This document shows, one piece after another, positions 41,349 to 50,871 of a stretch of DNA of 64,000 bases. The notes under the pieces were generated by a model. The model was not told the DNA's origin. It did no database searches and saw only the letters and a list, made by a program, of their open reading frames with translations. The position numbers and the translations under genes are program-made. Location: assembly GCA_958453305.1 (NCBI GenBank), contig CAUDXH010000003.1:42371-106370 (forward strand), written 5' to 3'. This DNA comes from an uncultured Bacteroides sp. (lineage in GTDB: Bacteria > Bacteroidota > Bacteroidia > Bacteroidales > Bacteroidaceae). Numbering within the stretch: position 1 is the stretch's first letter; every line of letters starts with the position of its first letter.

Positions 41349-43013
41349 TTATTCGTATCCGTTTACCTGAACAAGGTTCGGGTTCTTGTCAAGAATACTT
41401 TGAGCGAAGGGGAAGTAGCGGTGTTTAGGTTCGAACTTGCGCACTTCGATGAGTTTTTCTTCTGCAGAGGCATCTAATTTGATCGTAGCTCTGGTTTCAG
41501 GATCAGAATCGTTCATGTCAACGGTACCAACTCTTCTTTCCAGACGACCGTTTAACACGGTTTCTGCTACCATTTTTCCACTTGCATCTTTCCAGCGAAG
41601 GATGTCAGCACGGCGAAGCCCTTCTCCGGCAAATTCCACGCTGCGTTCGCGGTGAATCAGTTCGCGGAGCTTGTCTTTGGTATTGTATTTCTGTCTGTCC
41701 ATGGCCGGCATACCGGTTCTGGTACGTACCTTGTCTATCTTATCGAACACATCCTTCGACGGACCGTTCAGTTCGTTTTCGGCTTCAGCCCAAGTAAGCA
41801 AGACTTCGGCAAACCGGAAGACGATAGGACAAGCGTTTGTATTCCATATATCCGTGTATTGTGTGATAGGCGACAGGTATTTGTTCCAAGTAAGTCCGGT
41901 TTTAGAGGCATTGTCGGCCGATGTCATAAAGTTAGGGTTCGAAGCCTTTTCCCCTTTGGCGTTTACAAGTTCTTTATCTAAAGTATTGAATACCGCTGCT
42001 GAACCATCGCTTTTTACATAATTGGCACCCGGATAGATAACAGTAAGAGCTAAACGCGGGTCACGTCCTTTGAACGGATGTTTTTCATCGTATCCTGAAC
42101 CGTCTTCGTCAATGGTCTTTCCGTTTGCCATTTCGTAGGCATCTACCAACTGATAAGTAGGCACGATTGAAGACCAACCCCCGTCGCCGTTATTATACAT
42201 CTGACCAATTACACCCAGTGGCTTGGTAGAATTGATGTATTGCACAGCCAAGATGATTTCTTTTGAATCTTGTCCTGCCACTTGGAAAAGTTTACTATAT
42301 CCTTCTTTTCCTTTCTCCAGGTCATATTGATTCAGATTGATGATTTCCTGTGCTTTTGTCTTGGCAGTACCCCAGTCACCGTAATAGAGCGCTTCGCGCA
42401 TACGGATGGCCAAGGCAGCTCCCTGAGCGATGCGTCCTCTTTCGGCAGGTTTATCGTTCAAATCTTTGGTGTATGTATCCAGTTCGGTTTCGATGAATGT
42501 TCTCACTTCTGCCTCAGTCTTTTTGGGAATCTGTGCATCGATTGCGCTTTCATAGTTTTCAATGATAGGCACACCGCCATACAGCCAGTTCATCTTGAAG
42601 TATCTGTATGCTCTGATTACCCGGGCTTGCGCAATCAGGTCTTTCTTTGTTTTTTCATCGGCAAATGTTATTTTTTCTACGTTTTCCAAGAAGGTATTAC
42701 ACCGGCGGATAATGGTGAAGTCGTAGAAGTTGGCTCCAGGGTTGGCAGCCGAGATGGTTCCATTAGCAAAGTCTTTGTAGCCTTCCCAAGAGAAGTTGTT
42801 GTATCCAAAGTCAGAGGTACAGTCCATGTAGAGGATTTCAGTGCCGCTTTCCCATCCGTCATAACATCCGACAAGGAATTTCTGAGCGTCAAGTTCGGTT
42901 TGCCAAGTAGTACTTGGAGTCATGGCATCAGTAGGTAATGTATCCAGGAAGTCATTGCAAGAAGGCATTACAGCCAATGCTGCTCCAGCTAATATATAAG
43001 AAATAAATTTCAT
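41349..43013 (-). CDS. SusD/RagB-like lipoprotein (second pair)
   Basis: 554 aa with a lipobox (VMPSC at about 15-19) and the usual NDFLDTLPTDAMTP start of classical SusD/RagB proteins. TPR-like helices are suggested by ARVIRAYRYFKMNWLYGGVPI (about 130-150) and VLLTWAEAENELNG near 405. It binds glycan at the cell surface and delivers it to the SusC encoded 24 nt upstream. No glycosidase, sigma, FecR or hybrid two-component gene stands next to this pair, so the ligand cannot be inferred. A proper terminator follows. Confidence 0.94.
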   Translation of the reverse strand: MKFISYILAGAALAVMPSCNDFLDTLPTDAMTPSTTWQTELDAQKFLVGCYDGWESGTEILYMDCTSDFGYNNFSWEGYKDFANGTISAANPGANFYDFTIIRRCNTFLENVEKITFADEKTKKDLIAQARVIRAYRYFKMNWLYGGVPIIENYESAIDAQIPKKTEAEVRTFIETELDTYTKDLNDKPAERGRIAQGAALAIRMREALYYGDWGTAKTKAQEIINLNQYDLEKGKEGYSKLFQVAGQDSKEIILAVQYINSTKPLGVIGQMYNNGDGGWSSIVPTYQLVDAYEMANGKTIDEDGSGYDEKHPFKGRDPRLALTVIYPGANYVKSDGSAAVFNTLDKELVNAKGEKASNPNFMTSADNASKTGLTWNKYLSPITQYTDIWNTNACPIVFRFAEVLLTWAEAENELNGPSKDVFDKIDKVRTRTGMPAMDRQKYNTKDKLRELIHRERSVEFAGEGLRRADILRWKDASGKMVAETVLNGRLERRVGTVDMNDSDPETRATIKLDASAEEKLIEVRKFEPKHRYFPFAQSILDKNPNLVQVNGYE

Positions 43014-43037
43014 AATTCAATTAATTTAAGGTTTAGC

Positions 43038-46000
43038 TTAGAAAGTGATGTTTACTCCGAATGCGTGTGTTCTCAGCAACGGATATGAAGACAGACGCTG
43101 GCTGGTAGCTTCAGGGTCGATGTTTATTTTCATATTGTCGATGGTGAACAAGTTTTCAACAGAGTAATAGAAACGTACGTTGTCAATTCCCCAATTGGCA
43201 AGCAGGCTCTTGGGAAGCGTGTAACCCAGCTGCAGGTTTTTCAGACGCAAGTAGTTGGTATTTTGCAGCCAGAAAGTGGAAACTGCATTGCGAGAGCTAC
43301 TCGGAGAGTTGGTGTCAGTAAAGATACGAGGCATGGAAGCATCGTGGTTCGTTTCAGTCCATGCGTCTTTCCAGATGCTTGCAGGGTGTCCGGCATCTCC
43401 TGAGAAGGCGCCATATACTTCGTGTGCATCAAACAAACGTGAAACCTTGGCTGCACCGTTGAACATCAAAGAGAGGTCAAATCCTTTCCATCCAGCGTTT
43501 AGGTTCAGTCCGAAAGTATAAACAGGATCACTGCTGTTTGCCATTACACGGTCTTTCCCATTAAGTGTTCCGTTCCCGTCAGTATCCACATAGCGTATAT
43601 CACCGGCTTTGAAGTCACCGCCGCCAAAAGGATTGCCGTATTTGGCTGTAAATGCATCAGCTTCTTCCTGAGAGTTGAAGAAACCATCAGCCTGATACAA
43701 GTAGTAAGAGTTCATGGCAAAGCCCACTGCATTACGTTGGTTATATCCTGTTTCAAGATAGTCTACGCCACCTAAATCAGTGATTTCATTGTGGTTATAA
43801 GCGAAGTTTGCAGCAGCTCCGAAACTCCAGTCTCCCCATTTGTCGTTATAGCTGATATTTAATTCCACTCCTCGGTTCACCATTTCGCCCACATTGTCTT
43901 TGTAGGGAGAGAGAGCAAATTCGTTAGGTACTGCTACGTCCATCATGATGCCTTCGGTTTTGCGGTTATAATAGTCAATAGAACCGGTTACTTTATTGTT
44001 GAATAATCCGAAGTCAATACCTACGCCCCAAGTCTTTGCTTTTTCCCAAGTAATGGTGTTCAAGCGGAAAGAACCCTGATAATAACCGGAATTCAAAGCT
44101 CCTCCAAACGGGTAAGTAGCTCCAATTTCATACGTGTTGATGGCAGGATAGAAAGCACCTGAAGCATCTGCACTGTTCAGGGCATCCTGGTTGCCCAACA
44201 TACCCCATGAACCACGGATCTTTAAATTACTCAACCAGTTCTGAGCTCCCTTCATGAAGTTTTCTTCACTGATGCGCCATGCTCCGGAGAATGAAGGGAA
44301 GTAGCCCCAGCGGTTTTCTTTAGCGAAGCGTGAAGAAGCATCTGCACGGATATTGGCTTCTAATAAGTACTTGCCGGTAAAGTCATAGTTGACGCGTGCA
44401 AACCAAGAAATCATGGCAAGTTCGCGGCTATAGCCTTCATTGGTTTGTGTAGCTGCATCTCCGGCATTCATATCGGTCAGATTATCGTTAGGGAAGTTTT
44501 TACGGAATGCCTTCATGTATTTGTAGTTATACTTTTCAGTGTGCCATCCAGCCAATCCTTTCAGGTTATGTTTTCCGAAAGTCTTGTCGTAGTTCAGCAA
44601 GACATCGTAGTTCGTACGGTCCCAGCGGTAGTATCTTTCATCGAGTGAGCTGGGGTCGGAAGCTTTATTCGGGTTATATTGGATAAATGGCTGGAAGTAT
44701 TTGTAATTCTGCAAGTCGTTTACATACGATCCGGTCAAAGTCAAGGTGAGTTCATCAAGAATCTTATAGTCTAACGAGGCCAATCCGGTGAAGTTATAAT
44801 TGTCTCGTGTAACTTTCATTCCAGAGTCAAGCCAAGCGATGGGGTTTCCGTCTGAAATTGTTCCGTACGTACCGTCTTCATAGCGGTTAACAATCCAAGG
44901 AGAAATGAGGTTCAGCTGACGGATAATCTGGTCGGAGCTTCCTCCGTAATAAGCCGAGCTGGCATCATCGTATTTGTTTTTGATGTATGCGAGATTGATT
45001 TTTGCACTCAGGCGTTTGGTGATTTTCATGTCAAGGTTCGTGCGGGCATTAAACTGCTCTCTTCCCGCATTAGGTAACACACCAGTCTGATTCAAATAAC
45101 CGAGCGAACCCATGTATTTGGCATGTTCGTTACCTCCGGAAATATTGATGTTATGGCGGTGCTGAATACCTGTTTTGTAAGCCAGGTCATACCAGTCGGT
45201 ATTGGGGTAATTAGGGTCAGTACCGTCTTTGAATTTCTGTATTTCTTCCGGAGTGAAGCGGGGCGCCTTATCTTCACTTTTCAATGCATCATTATACATG
45301 CTTGCATATTCATACGAACTCAGGCGGTCAATGGTTTCGGTAGTATTCTGAAAGCTGATATAGCCGCTGTATGAAATTTTGGGTTTTCCGGTAGAACCGC
45401 GTTTGGTGGTAATCAAGATAACACCGTTGGCTGCTTTCGAACCATAAATGGCTGCTGAAGCTGCATCTTTCAAGACAGAGATGCTGGCGATATCGTTCGG
45501 GTCAAGACCGCCCATTGTTTCTGATTCCACCCCGTCAATTAATATATAAGGAGAAGCAGAGTTCAAAGTACCTGTACCGCGCACACGGATATTACCGCTA
45601 TCCATACCCGGAGCTCCATTGGTTCCGGTAATCGTAACACCCGGCATTAATCCTTGCAATCCGCTGCTCACGTTTTGGATCGGTCGGTTCTGGAGCTGTT
45701 CACTGTCAACAGAAGATACAGAACCGGAAAGATTTGCTTTTTTCTGTGTACCATAACCCACTACCACAACTTCTTCCAAAGTTTCTGTGTCTTCTTTCAG
45801 CACCACCTTCAGTTCACCGTTCTTGGGTACTGAAACCTCTTGTGATACATATCCGATGTAGGAAATGACTAGTTTAGCATTTGGTGAAGAGACGTTCAAG
45901 GTAAACTTGCCGTCGAAATCGGTAATCGTTCCGTTGGTTGTTCCTTTTTCCAAAACATTAACGCCAATTAAAGGAACTCCGGATGCATCAACCACCACTC

Positions 46001-46124
46001 CGGTTACATTGGATGCATTGACTGTTGCTGTTTTGGTTATTCCTGGAGTTACAGATGCACTAGCCATACTGGTGGCACTGGCAGCTATAAGAAGACTCAA
46101 GGTTACAGGAATTGCAGATAGCAA
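43038..46124 (-). CDS. SusC-like TonB-dependent transporter (second pair), unusual start
   Basis: 1028 aa from the only standard start, a TTG at 46124. A hydrophobic signal (about 1-24, ending MASA) is followed by a CarboxypepD_reg-like domain (about 38-110; GVVVDASGVPLIGVN), LEEVVVVGYGTQKKANLSG with TonB-box character, the plug (about 135-250) and the barrel. There is no STN domain, so it should not signal to FecR. The frame stays open upstream of the TTG: 17 more codons encode ENYSIFSLGNSPRKRK, a normal basic n-region, beginning at an ATA codon (46175-46173) with a stop two sense codons and an ATA further up. The true start is therefore doubtful. It is partnered with the SusD 24 nt downstream. 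Confidence 0.93.
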   Translation of the reverse strand: MLSAIPVTLSLLIAASATSMASASVTPGITKTATVNASNVTGVVVDASGVPLIGVNVLEKGTTNGTITDFDGKFTLNVSSPNAKLVISYIGYVSQEVSVPKNGELKVVLKEDTETLEEVVVVGYGTQKKANLSGSVSSVDSEQLQNRPIQNVSSGLQGLMPGVTITGTNGAPGMDSGNIRVRGTGTLNSASPYILIDGVESETMGGLDPNDIASISVLKDAASAAIYGSKAANGVILITTKRGSTGKPKISYSGYISFQNTTETIDRLSSYEYASMYNDALKSEDKAPRFTPEEIQKFKDGTDPNYPNTDWYDLAYKTGIQHRHNINISGGNEHAKYMGSLGYLNQTGVLPNAGREQFNARTNLDMKITKRLSAKINLAYIKNKYDDASSAYYGGSSDQIIRQLNLISPWIVNRYEDGTYGTISDGNPIAWLDSGMKVTRDNYNFTGLASLDYKILDELTLTLTGSYVNDLQNYKYFQPFIQYNPNKASDPSSLDERYYRWDRTNYDVLLNYDKTFGKHNLKGLAGWHTEKYNYKYMKAFRKNFPNDNLTDMNAGDAATQTNEGYSRELAMISWFARVNYDFTGKYLLEANIRADASSRFAKENRWGYFPSFSGAWRISEENFMKGAQNWLSNLKIRGSWGMLGNQDALNSADASGAFYPAINTYEIGATYPFGGALNSGYYQGSFRLNTITWEKAKTWGVGIDFGLFNNKVTGSIDYYNRKTEGIMMDVAVPNEFALSPYKDNVGEMVNRGVELNISYNDKWGDWSFGAAANFAYNHNEITDLGGVDYLETGYNQRNAVGFAMNSYYLYQADGFFNSQEEADAFTAKYGNPFGGGDFKAGDIRYVDTDGNGTLNGKDRVMANSSDPVYTFGLNLNAGWKGFDLSLMFNGAAKVSRLFDAHEVYGAFSGDAGHPASIWKDAWTETNHDASMPRIFTDTNSPSSSRNAVSTFWLQNTNYLRLKNLQLGYTLPKSLLANWGIDNVRFYYSVENLFTIDNMKINIDPEATSQRLSSYPLLRTHAFGVNITF

Positions 46125-46250
46125 TTTTCTCTTTCTTGGCGAGTTGCCTAATGAAAAGATAGAGTAATTTTCTATAAGTATTAATTAATTATATTAGTAA
46201 TGAACCCTTTATTTGAAAGATTCAAGTTTATAAGGCTTTGTTTTTCGGTT

Positions 46251-46258
46251 CAAAAATA
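46251..46258 (-). promoter_or_regulatory. -7 box of the second susC
   Basis: CAAAAATA on plus reads TATTTTTG on minus, 76 nt upstream of the ATA codon and 127 nt upstream of the TTG. Confidence 0.5.
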
Positions 46259-46316
46259 TATTATATGATGGTAAATCTCAAATTTTATTAGTTAAAAATG
46301 CAGGTGTAAAATAAAA

Positions 46317-46348
46317 AAAAAGATACAGTCGGTTGAACTGTATCTTTT
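46317..46348. terminator. Terminator after the metal-efflux operon region
   Basis: AAAAGATACAGT pairs with ACTGTATCTTTT (7-9 nt loop), with A and T runs on both sides, so it can act in either direction. It stands between the outer-membrane efflux gene (ends 46448) and the susC promoter. It is the only notable item in the 46259-46447 stretch. Confidence 0.75.
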
Positions 46349-46447
46349 GTTATTTGATTAGCAATTACTTAATTTTAATATACTGTTACGTGATCAAAGT
46401 CCTTCGGATTCCATACCCTGCGTGTTTGGTTTGAGTACTCTATCTCG

Positions 46448-47617
46448 TTACAGTCTGTTCTTGTAAATGGCAGCCATCAGCTTTTGGTATTGGTTCTCAA
46501 TTTCCATGTATGCCTGAAGGTTTCGGTATACACCTTCGGCTTCCACATAATAATCAATGATGGAAAGTTGTCCGGCTGTTACGGCTTGTTTCAGCAAGTC
46601 GAGCGTTTGATGCATGAGTGGAATGTCATAGGCCTGCATGGCTTCGTTGAGCTGCTGTATTTCATTAAACTGGCTCTGTACGTTTGCTTCTGTTTTCAGC
46701 TGTACGTTATCCCGCTGCAGCTGGGCACTGATGGCTTGGGCACGGGCTATTTGGGTGCGTTTCCGTTTTGAAAACAGAGGAATGCTTCCACCTACAAGAA
46801 ACCCGTTGCTCTTTTCTCCTAGAGAAGTGTTACGCCGATAAGCCACTTCCAGTTTTGGCAACCAGTTCTGTCGGTTTACGCTGAGTTCTTTGTCGGCAGC
46901 CCGTGCGGTAGCATCTGCTTCAAGAAGGGTTGCATCGGTAGCCATGATTTCGTCATATAAGGCAGAATAACTGGTTACCGGAGTAAGAGCCGGATACGAA
47001 CTGCAGGCAAATTCAAGCGGAAGGTTTCCGTTCATGGCAAGCAGCTGTTGGAGTGCATTCCGGTGAGCCGCTGCATTTTGTGCAACCTCCGTTTGAACAT
47101 TCATACGTTCCATCTTTATCTTATTTACTTCTAAGATATTGGCATCTCCCTTTTCCAAGCGTTCGTTAAATAAAGTCAACAACTCTTCTGCATTTTTTTT
47201 CCGTTGTTCCAGCAGCTCCTGCTCTTGGTTCAACCGAATCAAGTCCAGACACAAGGTTTTGGCCCTAAGCAAGACCTCACGCCGGTTCATATCATTCCGC
47301 CGGTTGAGTACTTCTTGCTGAAGCTTTCCCTGTTTTTTTCGGGCTGCATAGAGAGTGGGAAAGTCGAAACCCTGTTTCACTACCAACTCCGAACTGGCCA
47401 CACCCTCTACTCCTTTGGCGAAAAAAGGACTATATTCCACAGAAGGGTCTTCCAGATTATTTAAGGTCTGCACTTCCAACCGGGCAGCATGAGTAGCCTG
47501 TTGCTGTGACTTCAGTTCCGGACTGTTTTGTTCGATGCTACGTAATATCTCGTCAATAGATTGAGCTTGCACTGCGCCGGAAAACAGGAAGGTTGCTATA
47601 AGTAAATTCAATTTCAT
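46448..47617 (-). CDS. TolC-family outer-membrane efflux channel (CzcC/CusC-like)
   Basis: 389 aa with a signal peptide ending near AVQAQ (residue 19). Two repeats of long coiled-coil helices, typical of the outer-membrane efflux protein family, are visible as heptad-rich stretches (about 30-200 and 220-385; LRSIEQNSPELKSQQQA, QQEVLNRRNDMNRREVLLRAK). It forms a trimeric channel across the outer membrane and alpha-helical tunnel in the periplasm for the RND pump encoded 13 nt upstream. It is the last gene of the heavy-metal efflux operon. Confidence 0.9.
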   Translation of the reverse strand: MKLNLLIATFLFSGAVQAQSIDEILRSIEQNSPELKSQQQATHAARLEVQTLNNLEDPSVEYSPFFAKGVEGVASSELVVKQGFDFPTLYAARKKQGKLQQEVLNRRNDMNRREVLLRAKTLCLDLIRLNQEQELLEQRKKNAEELLTLFNERLEKGDANILEVNKIKMERMNVQTEVAQNAAAHRNALQQLLAMNGNLPLEFACSSYPALTPVTSYSALYDEIMATDATLLEADATARAADKELSVNRQNWLPKLEVAYRRNTSLGEKSNGFLVGGSIPLFSKRKRTQIARAQAISAQLQRDNVQLKTEANVQSQFNEIQQLNEAMQAYDIPLMHQTLDLLKQAVTAGQLSIIDYYVEAEGVYRNLQAYMEIENQYQKLMAAIYKNRL

Positions 47618-47630
47618 ATATATACTGCTT

Positions 47631-50600
47631 TTACTGGATTGGTTTATCTGATTGAATTCTTTCTTTTTTGCGATTCATGAGTTCATACACAATCGGAATG
47701 ATGAATGCATTTAAAAAGGTTGAAGTGAGCAGTCCGCCCAAGATAACCTTAGCCATCGGACTTTGAATTTCATTTCCCGGCAAGCTGCCGCGGAGAGCAA
47801 GCGGAATCAGTGCCAAAGCTGACGAAAGCGCAGTCATCAGAATAGGGTTCAAGCGGTCGAGTGAGCCTTGTATGATGCTTTGTTTTACATTCATTCCCTG
47901 TTCTTCTCTCAGTAAATTGTAGTGGCTGATGAGCAACATTCCGTTACGTGTGGCAATACCGAACAGCGATATGAATCCGATGATGGCAGGAATACTGATT
48001 TCTCCGGTTGTCATCAGCAGAGCAAATACCCCTCCAATCAGTGCGAGCGGAAGATTAAGAAGAATCACGCCGCTTTGCGATGCGTTTTTAAACTGCATAT
48101 ATAAGAGCAGGAAAATAACCACAATACTCATGGCAGAGGTAAGAAGCAAAGTCTGGCTGGCTGCCTGTTCACTTTCAAACTGTCCTCCGTATTCAATGTG
48201 ATACCCTTCCGGCAGTTGGATTTTCTGATCTACCAGTGCCTGTATGTCATTGACTACGCTGCGCAAGTCACGTCCGGATGTATTGGCAGAGATGACAATC
48301 TTGCGTTTCACATTTTCACGGTTAATAGTGTTTGGTCCCATGGATGATACCACATCGGCTACGGCAACCAATGGAATTTTCCGTCCTTGGCTGTCGTCTA
48401 TCATCAGGTCTTTTACATGATTTATTGAGCCACGGTTATCTTCACTGGCACGGACCACCAAGTTAAATGCCTTGCCTTTTTCATATACCTGTGAAACCAC
48501 TTCTCCTGCCATGTTTACAGTGATAAACTCATTAAACTGAGGCAGTGAAATGCCATATTTAGCCAGCATCTCACGCTTGGGAACAATCTTCAGTTCCGGA
48601 CGTTCGATTTGTTGTTCCACATTTAAGTCGGCAATACCTTCCACGTCGCTCACTGCTTCCTTGATTTGATTCCCGATCATGAACATACGGTTCAGGTCAT
48701 CGCCGAATAACTTGATGGCGATGTTTGCCTGCGTACCACTCAGCATGGCATCAATGCGGTGGCTGATGGGCTGTCCAATTTCAATATTGGCTCCGGTTAT
48801 GACCGACAGTTTGTGGCGCACCTCTTCAAGTACCTCAGCGTGCGAGCGCCCGTCGAGTTCAAAGGGAGCTTCAATTTCAGAAACATTGACTCCTAAGGCA
48901 TGTTCGTCAAGTTCGGCACGTCCTGTCTTTCGGGCTACGGTCTTTATTTCAGGAATGGTGAGCAGAAGTTCTTCGGCTTGTCGTCCGATACGGTCGGACT
49001 CTTCCAGTGAAATACCCGGCATAGAGCTGACATTAATGGTAAACGAGCCTTCGTTAAACGGAGGAAGGAAGCTGTGTCCTAAAGTGAAAAAACTTCCTAA
49101 AGCTAAGATGAACAGAGCAATGGTACCTCCAAGCACCGGCTTTTTATGTTCTAAGGTCCAAAGCAGTGCACGCTCGTAATGCTTCTTTAACCATACAGCC
49201 ACGAAAGCTTCACGTGGGAGGCCTTCTTTTTTTGAATTACCAGCAAGCAGGTAACTGCACAGCACCGGAGTCAGGGTGAGTGCTACGATGGTTGAGGCGA
49301 AAAGAGATACGATAAAGGCTACGCCAAGAGGCACCAGCATACGTCCCTCCATTCCGGTCAGGAAGAACAGCGGAATAAAGCTGACAATGATAATCAGCGT
49401 AGAATTCAAAATCGGCATGCGCACTTCGCGCGAAGCATTAAACACCACTTGCCGGATGGGCAATCGTTCGGCTGCAGGAAGCATGCGGTTTTCCCGTAAA
49501 TGTTTCCATACGTTTTCTACATCCACAATGGCATCATCTACCAGCGAACCGATGGCAATAGCCATACCTCCGAGACTCATGGTGTTGATGCTGAGTCCCA
49601 TGTAGTGAAGCACCAGAATTGCAACCACCAACGACAGCGGAAGGGTTACGAGCGAAATGAGGGTAGTGCGTGTGTTGGCAAGGAACAAGAAAAGCACGAT
49701 AACGACAAAAAGCGCGCCTTCGTAAAGCGATTCCTGCACGTTGCTGATGGAGCTCTCGATGAAGCGCGACTGACGGAATATGTCAGTTGAAATCTGTACG
49801 TCTTTCGGAAGGTTTTTCTTCAAGTCATTCAGGGCAGCCTCCAGCTGTTCGGTCAATTCAATAGTACCCGTATTGGGTTGTTTGGTTACCGTAACCAGCA
49901 CGGCTGGTTTTCCTTTTTCAGAAGCCAGACCCAGTTTGGGCTGTTGGGCACCGATTTTCACGTCGGCAATATCCTCTAAAGTAACGGGTACTCCATCTAC
50001 AGTCTTGATAACAGAGCGAGCCATCATCCGTACGTCATCGGTTGAAATGATTCCTCTTACAATATATTCATTGCCATATTCGTAGATGACTCCTCCGTTT
50101 GTATTCTGGTTCATGTTTCGGGTAACAGCCATCACTTCACCTAAGGATATACCATAATGCTTCATGCGCTCAGGATGAATTAAAACTTGATATTCCTTGA
50201 TGTCGCCGCCCAAAACTGCAACCTGTGCCACACCTCCGGTAGAAAGCAGTCGGGGGCGGATGGTCCAGTCGGCAAGTGTACGCAAGTCAAGCATAGAAGT
50301 GCTGTCGGCTGTAAGTCCCACAATCAGTAACTCACCGAGAATAGACGATTGTGGACCCAGTGTGGGTTTTCCAACATACTCCGGAAGACTTTCGGCAGCA
50401 GCTGAAAGTTTTTCGGAAACAATTTGCCGGGCCAGATAAATATCTGTGTCCCAGTCAAACTCTACCCATACCACCGAAAAACCGGTAGTAGAAGAAGAGC
50501 GTACCCGGCGTACATTGGTTGCTCCGTTTACAGCCGTTTCAATAGGGAAGGTGACCAACTGTTCAACCTCTTCGGCAGCCATGCCGTTAGCTTCAGTCAT

Positions 50601-50747
50601 GACCACTACGGTAGGTGCATTCAAGTCGGGGAATACATCCACTTCTGTATGAAAAGCGGTGTACATACCTCCGATAAGTAGAAGTACGGAAGCCACAAGA
50701 ACCAAGAGCCGGTTTTGCAGCGAGAAATGTATAATCTTATTCAGCAT
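47631..50747 (-). CDS. Heavy-metal efflux RND transporter (CzcA/CusA-like)
   Basis: 1038 aa from ATG 50747, which opens the usual MLNKIIHFSLQNRLLV. The extension to 50843 merely translates the A-rich leader repeat (it reads QTKQTQRPTNQ) and is rejected. Twelve membrane helices and two large periplasmic loops are expected for the HME-RND class. TM4 carries the proton-relay acids in GSLVDDAIVDVEN, and porter-domain segments such as FPDLNAPTVVVMTEANGM fit CzcA/CusA. It exports divalent or monovalent metal ions by proton antiport, with the membrane-fusion protein upstream and the TolC-like channel downstream. Which metal (Zn, Co, Cd, Cu, Ag) cannot be decided. Confidence 0.93.
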   Translation of the reverse strand: MLNKIIHFSLQNRLLVLVASVLLLIGGMYTAFHTEVDVFPDLNAPTVVVMTEANGMAAEEVEQLVTFPIETAVNGATNVRRVRSSSTTGFSVVWVEFDWDTDIYLARQIVSEKLSAAAESLPEYVGKPTLGPQSSILGELLIVGLTADSTSMLDLRTLADWTIRPRLLSTGGVAQVAVLGGDIKEYQVLIHPERMKHYGISLGEVMAVTRNMNQNTNGGVIYEYGNEYIVRGIISTDDVRMMARSVIKTVDGVPVTLEDIADVKIGAQQPKLGLASEKGKPAVLVTVTKQPNTGTIELTEQLEAALNDLKKNLPKDVQISTDIFRQSRFIESSISNVQESLYEGALFVVIVLFLFLANTRTTLISLVTLPLSLVVAILVLHYMGLSINTMSLGGMAIAIGSLVDDAIVDVENVWKHLRENRMLPAAERLPIRQVVFNASREVRMPILNSTLIIIVSFIPLFFLTGMEGRMLVPLGVAFIVSLFASTIVALTLTPVLCSYLLAGNSKKEGLPREAFVAVWLKKHYERALLWTLEHKKPVLGGTIALFILALGSFFTLGHSFLPPFNEGSFTINVSSMPGISLEESDRIGRQAEELLLTIPEIKTVARKTGRAELDEHALGVNVSEIEAPFELDGRSHAEVLEEVRHKLSVITGANIEIGQPISHRIDAMLSGTQANIAIKLFGDDLNRMFMIGNQIKEAVSDVEGIADLNVEQQIERPELKIVPKREMLAKYGISLPQFNEFITVNMAGEVVSQVYEKGKAFNLVVRASEDNRGSINHVKDLMIDDSQGRKIPLVAVADVVSSMGPNTINRENVKRKIVISANTSGRDLRSVVNDIQALVDQKIQLPEGYHIEYGGQFESEQAASQTLLLTSAMSIVVIFLLLYMQFKNASQSGVILLNLPLALIGGVFALLMTTGEISIPAIIGFISLFGIATRNGMLLISHYNLLREEQGMNVKQSIIQGSLDRLNPILMTALSSALALIPLALRGSLPGNEIQSPMAKVILGGLLTSTFLNAFIIPIVYELMNRKKERIQSDKPIQ

Positions 50748-50871
50748 TTGATTTTTATTTGTTGGTTTGTAAGTATCTTGGTTTGTCGGTCTTTGAGTTT
50801 GCTTCGTCTGGACTCCGGTCAGGGAAACTGCCTGAGGACTCAAAAACTTACAAACTCAGAAAACGCAAGAA
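50748..50871. repeat. AAACT-word tract with inverted arms between efflux genes
   Basis: On the minus strand, toward the RND gene, the tract reads GCAAACTCAAAGACC ... CTTACAAACC. On the plus strand at 50831-50868 the same kind of words appear (ACTCAAAAACTTACAAACTC). The two halves are thus partly inverse and may form a hairpin in the mRNA between the two cistrons. Confidence 0.5.

Noticed and set aside
50748..50843. N-terminal extension of the RND pump
   Set aside because: It translates the A-rich repeat tract, and the normal RND start MLNKIIHF lies at 50747.
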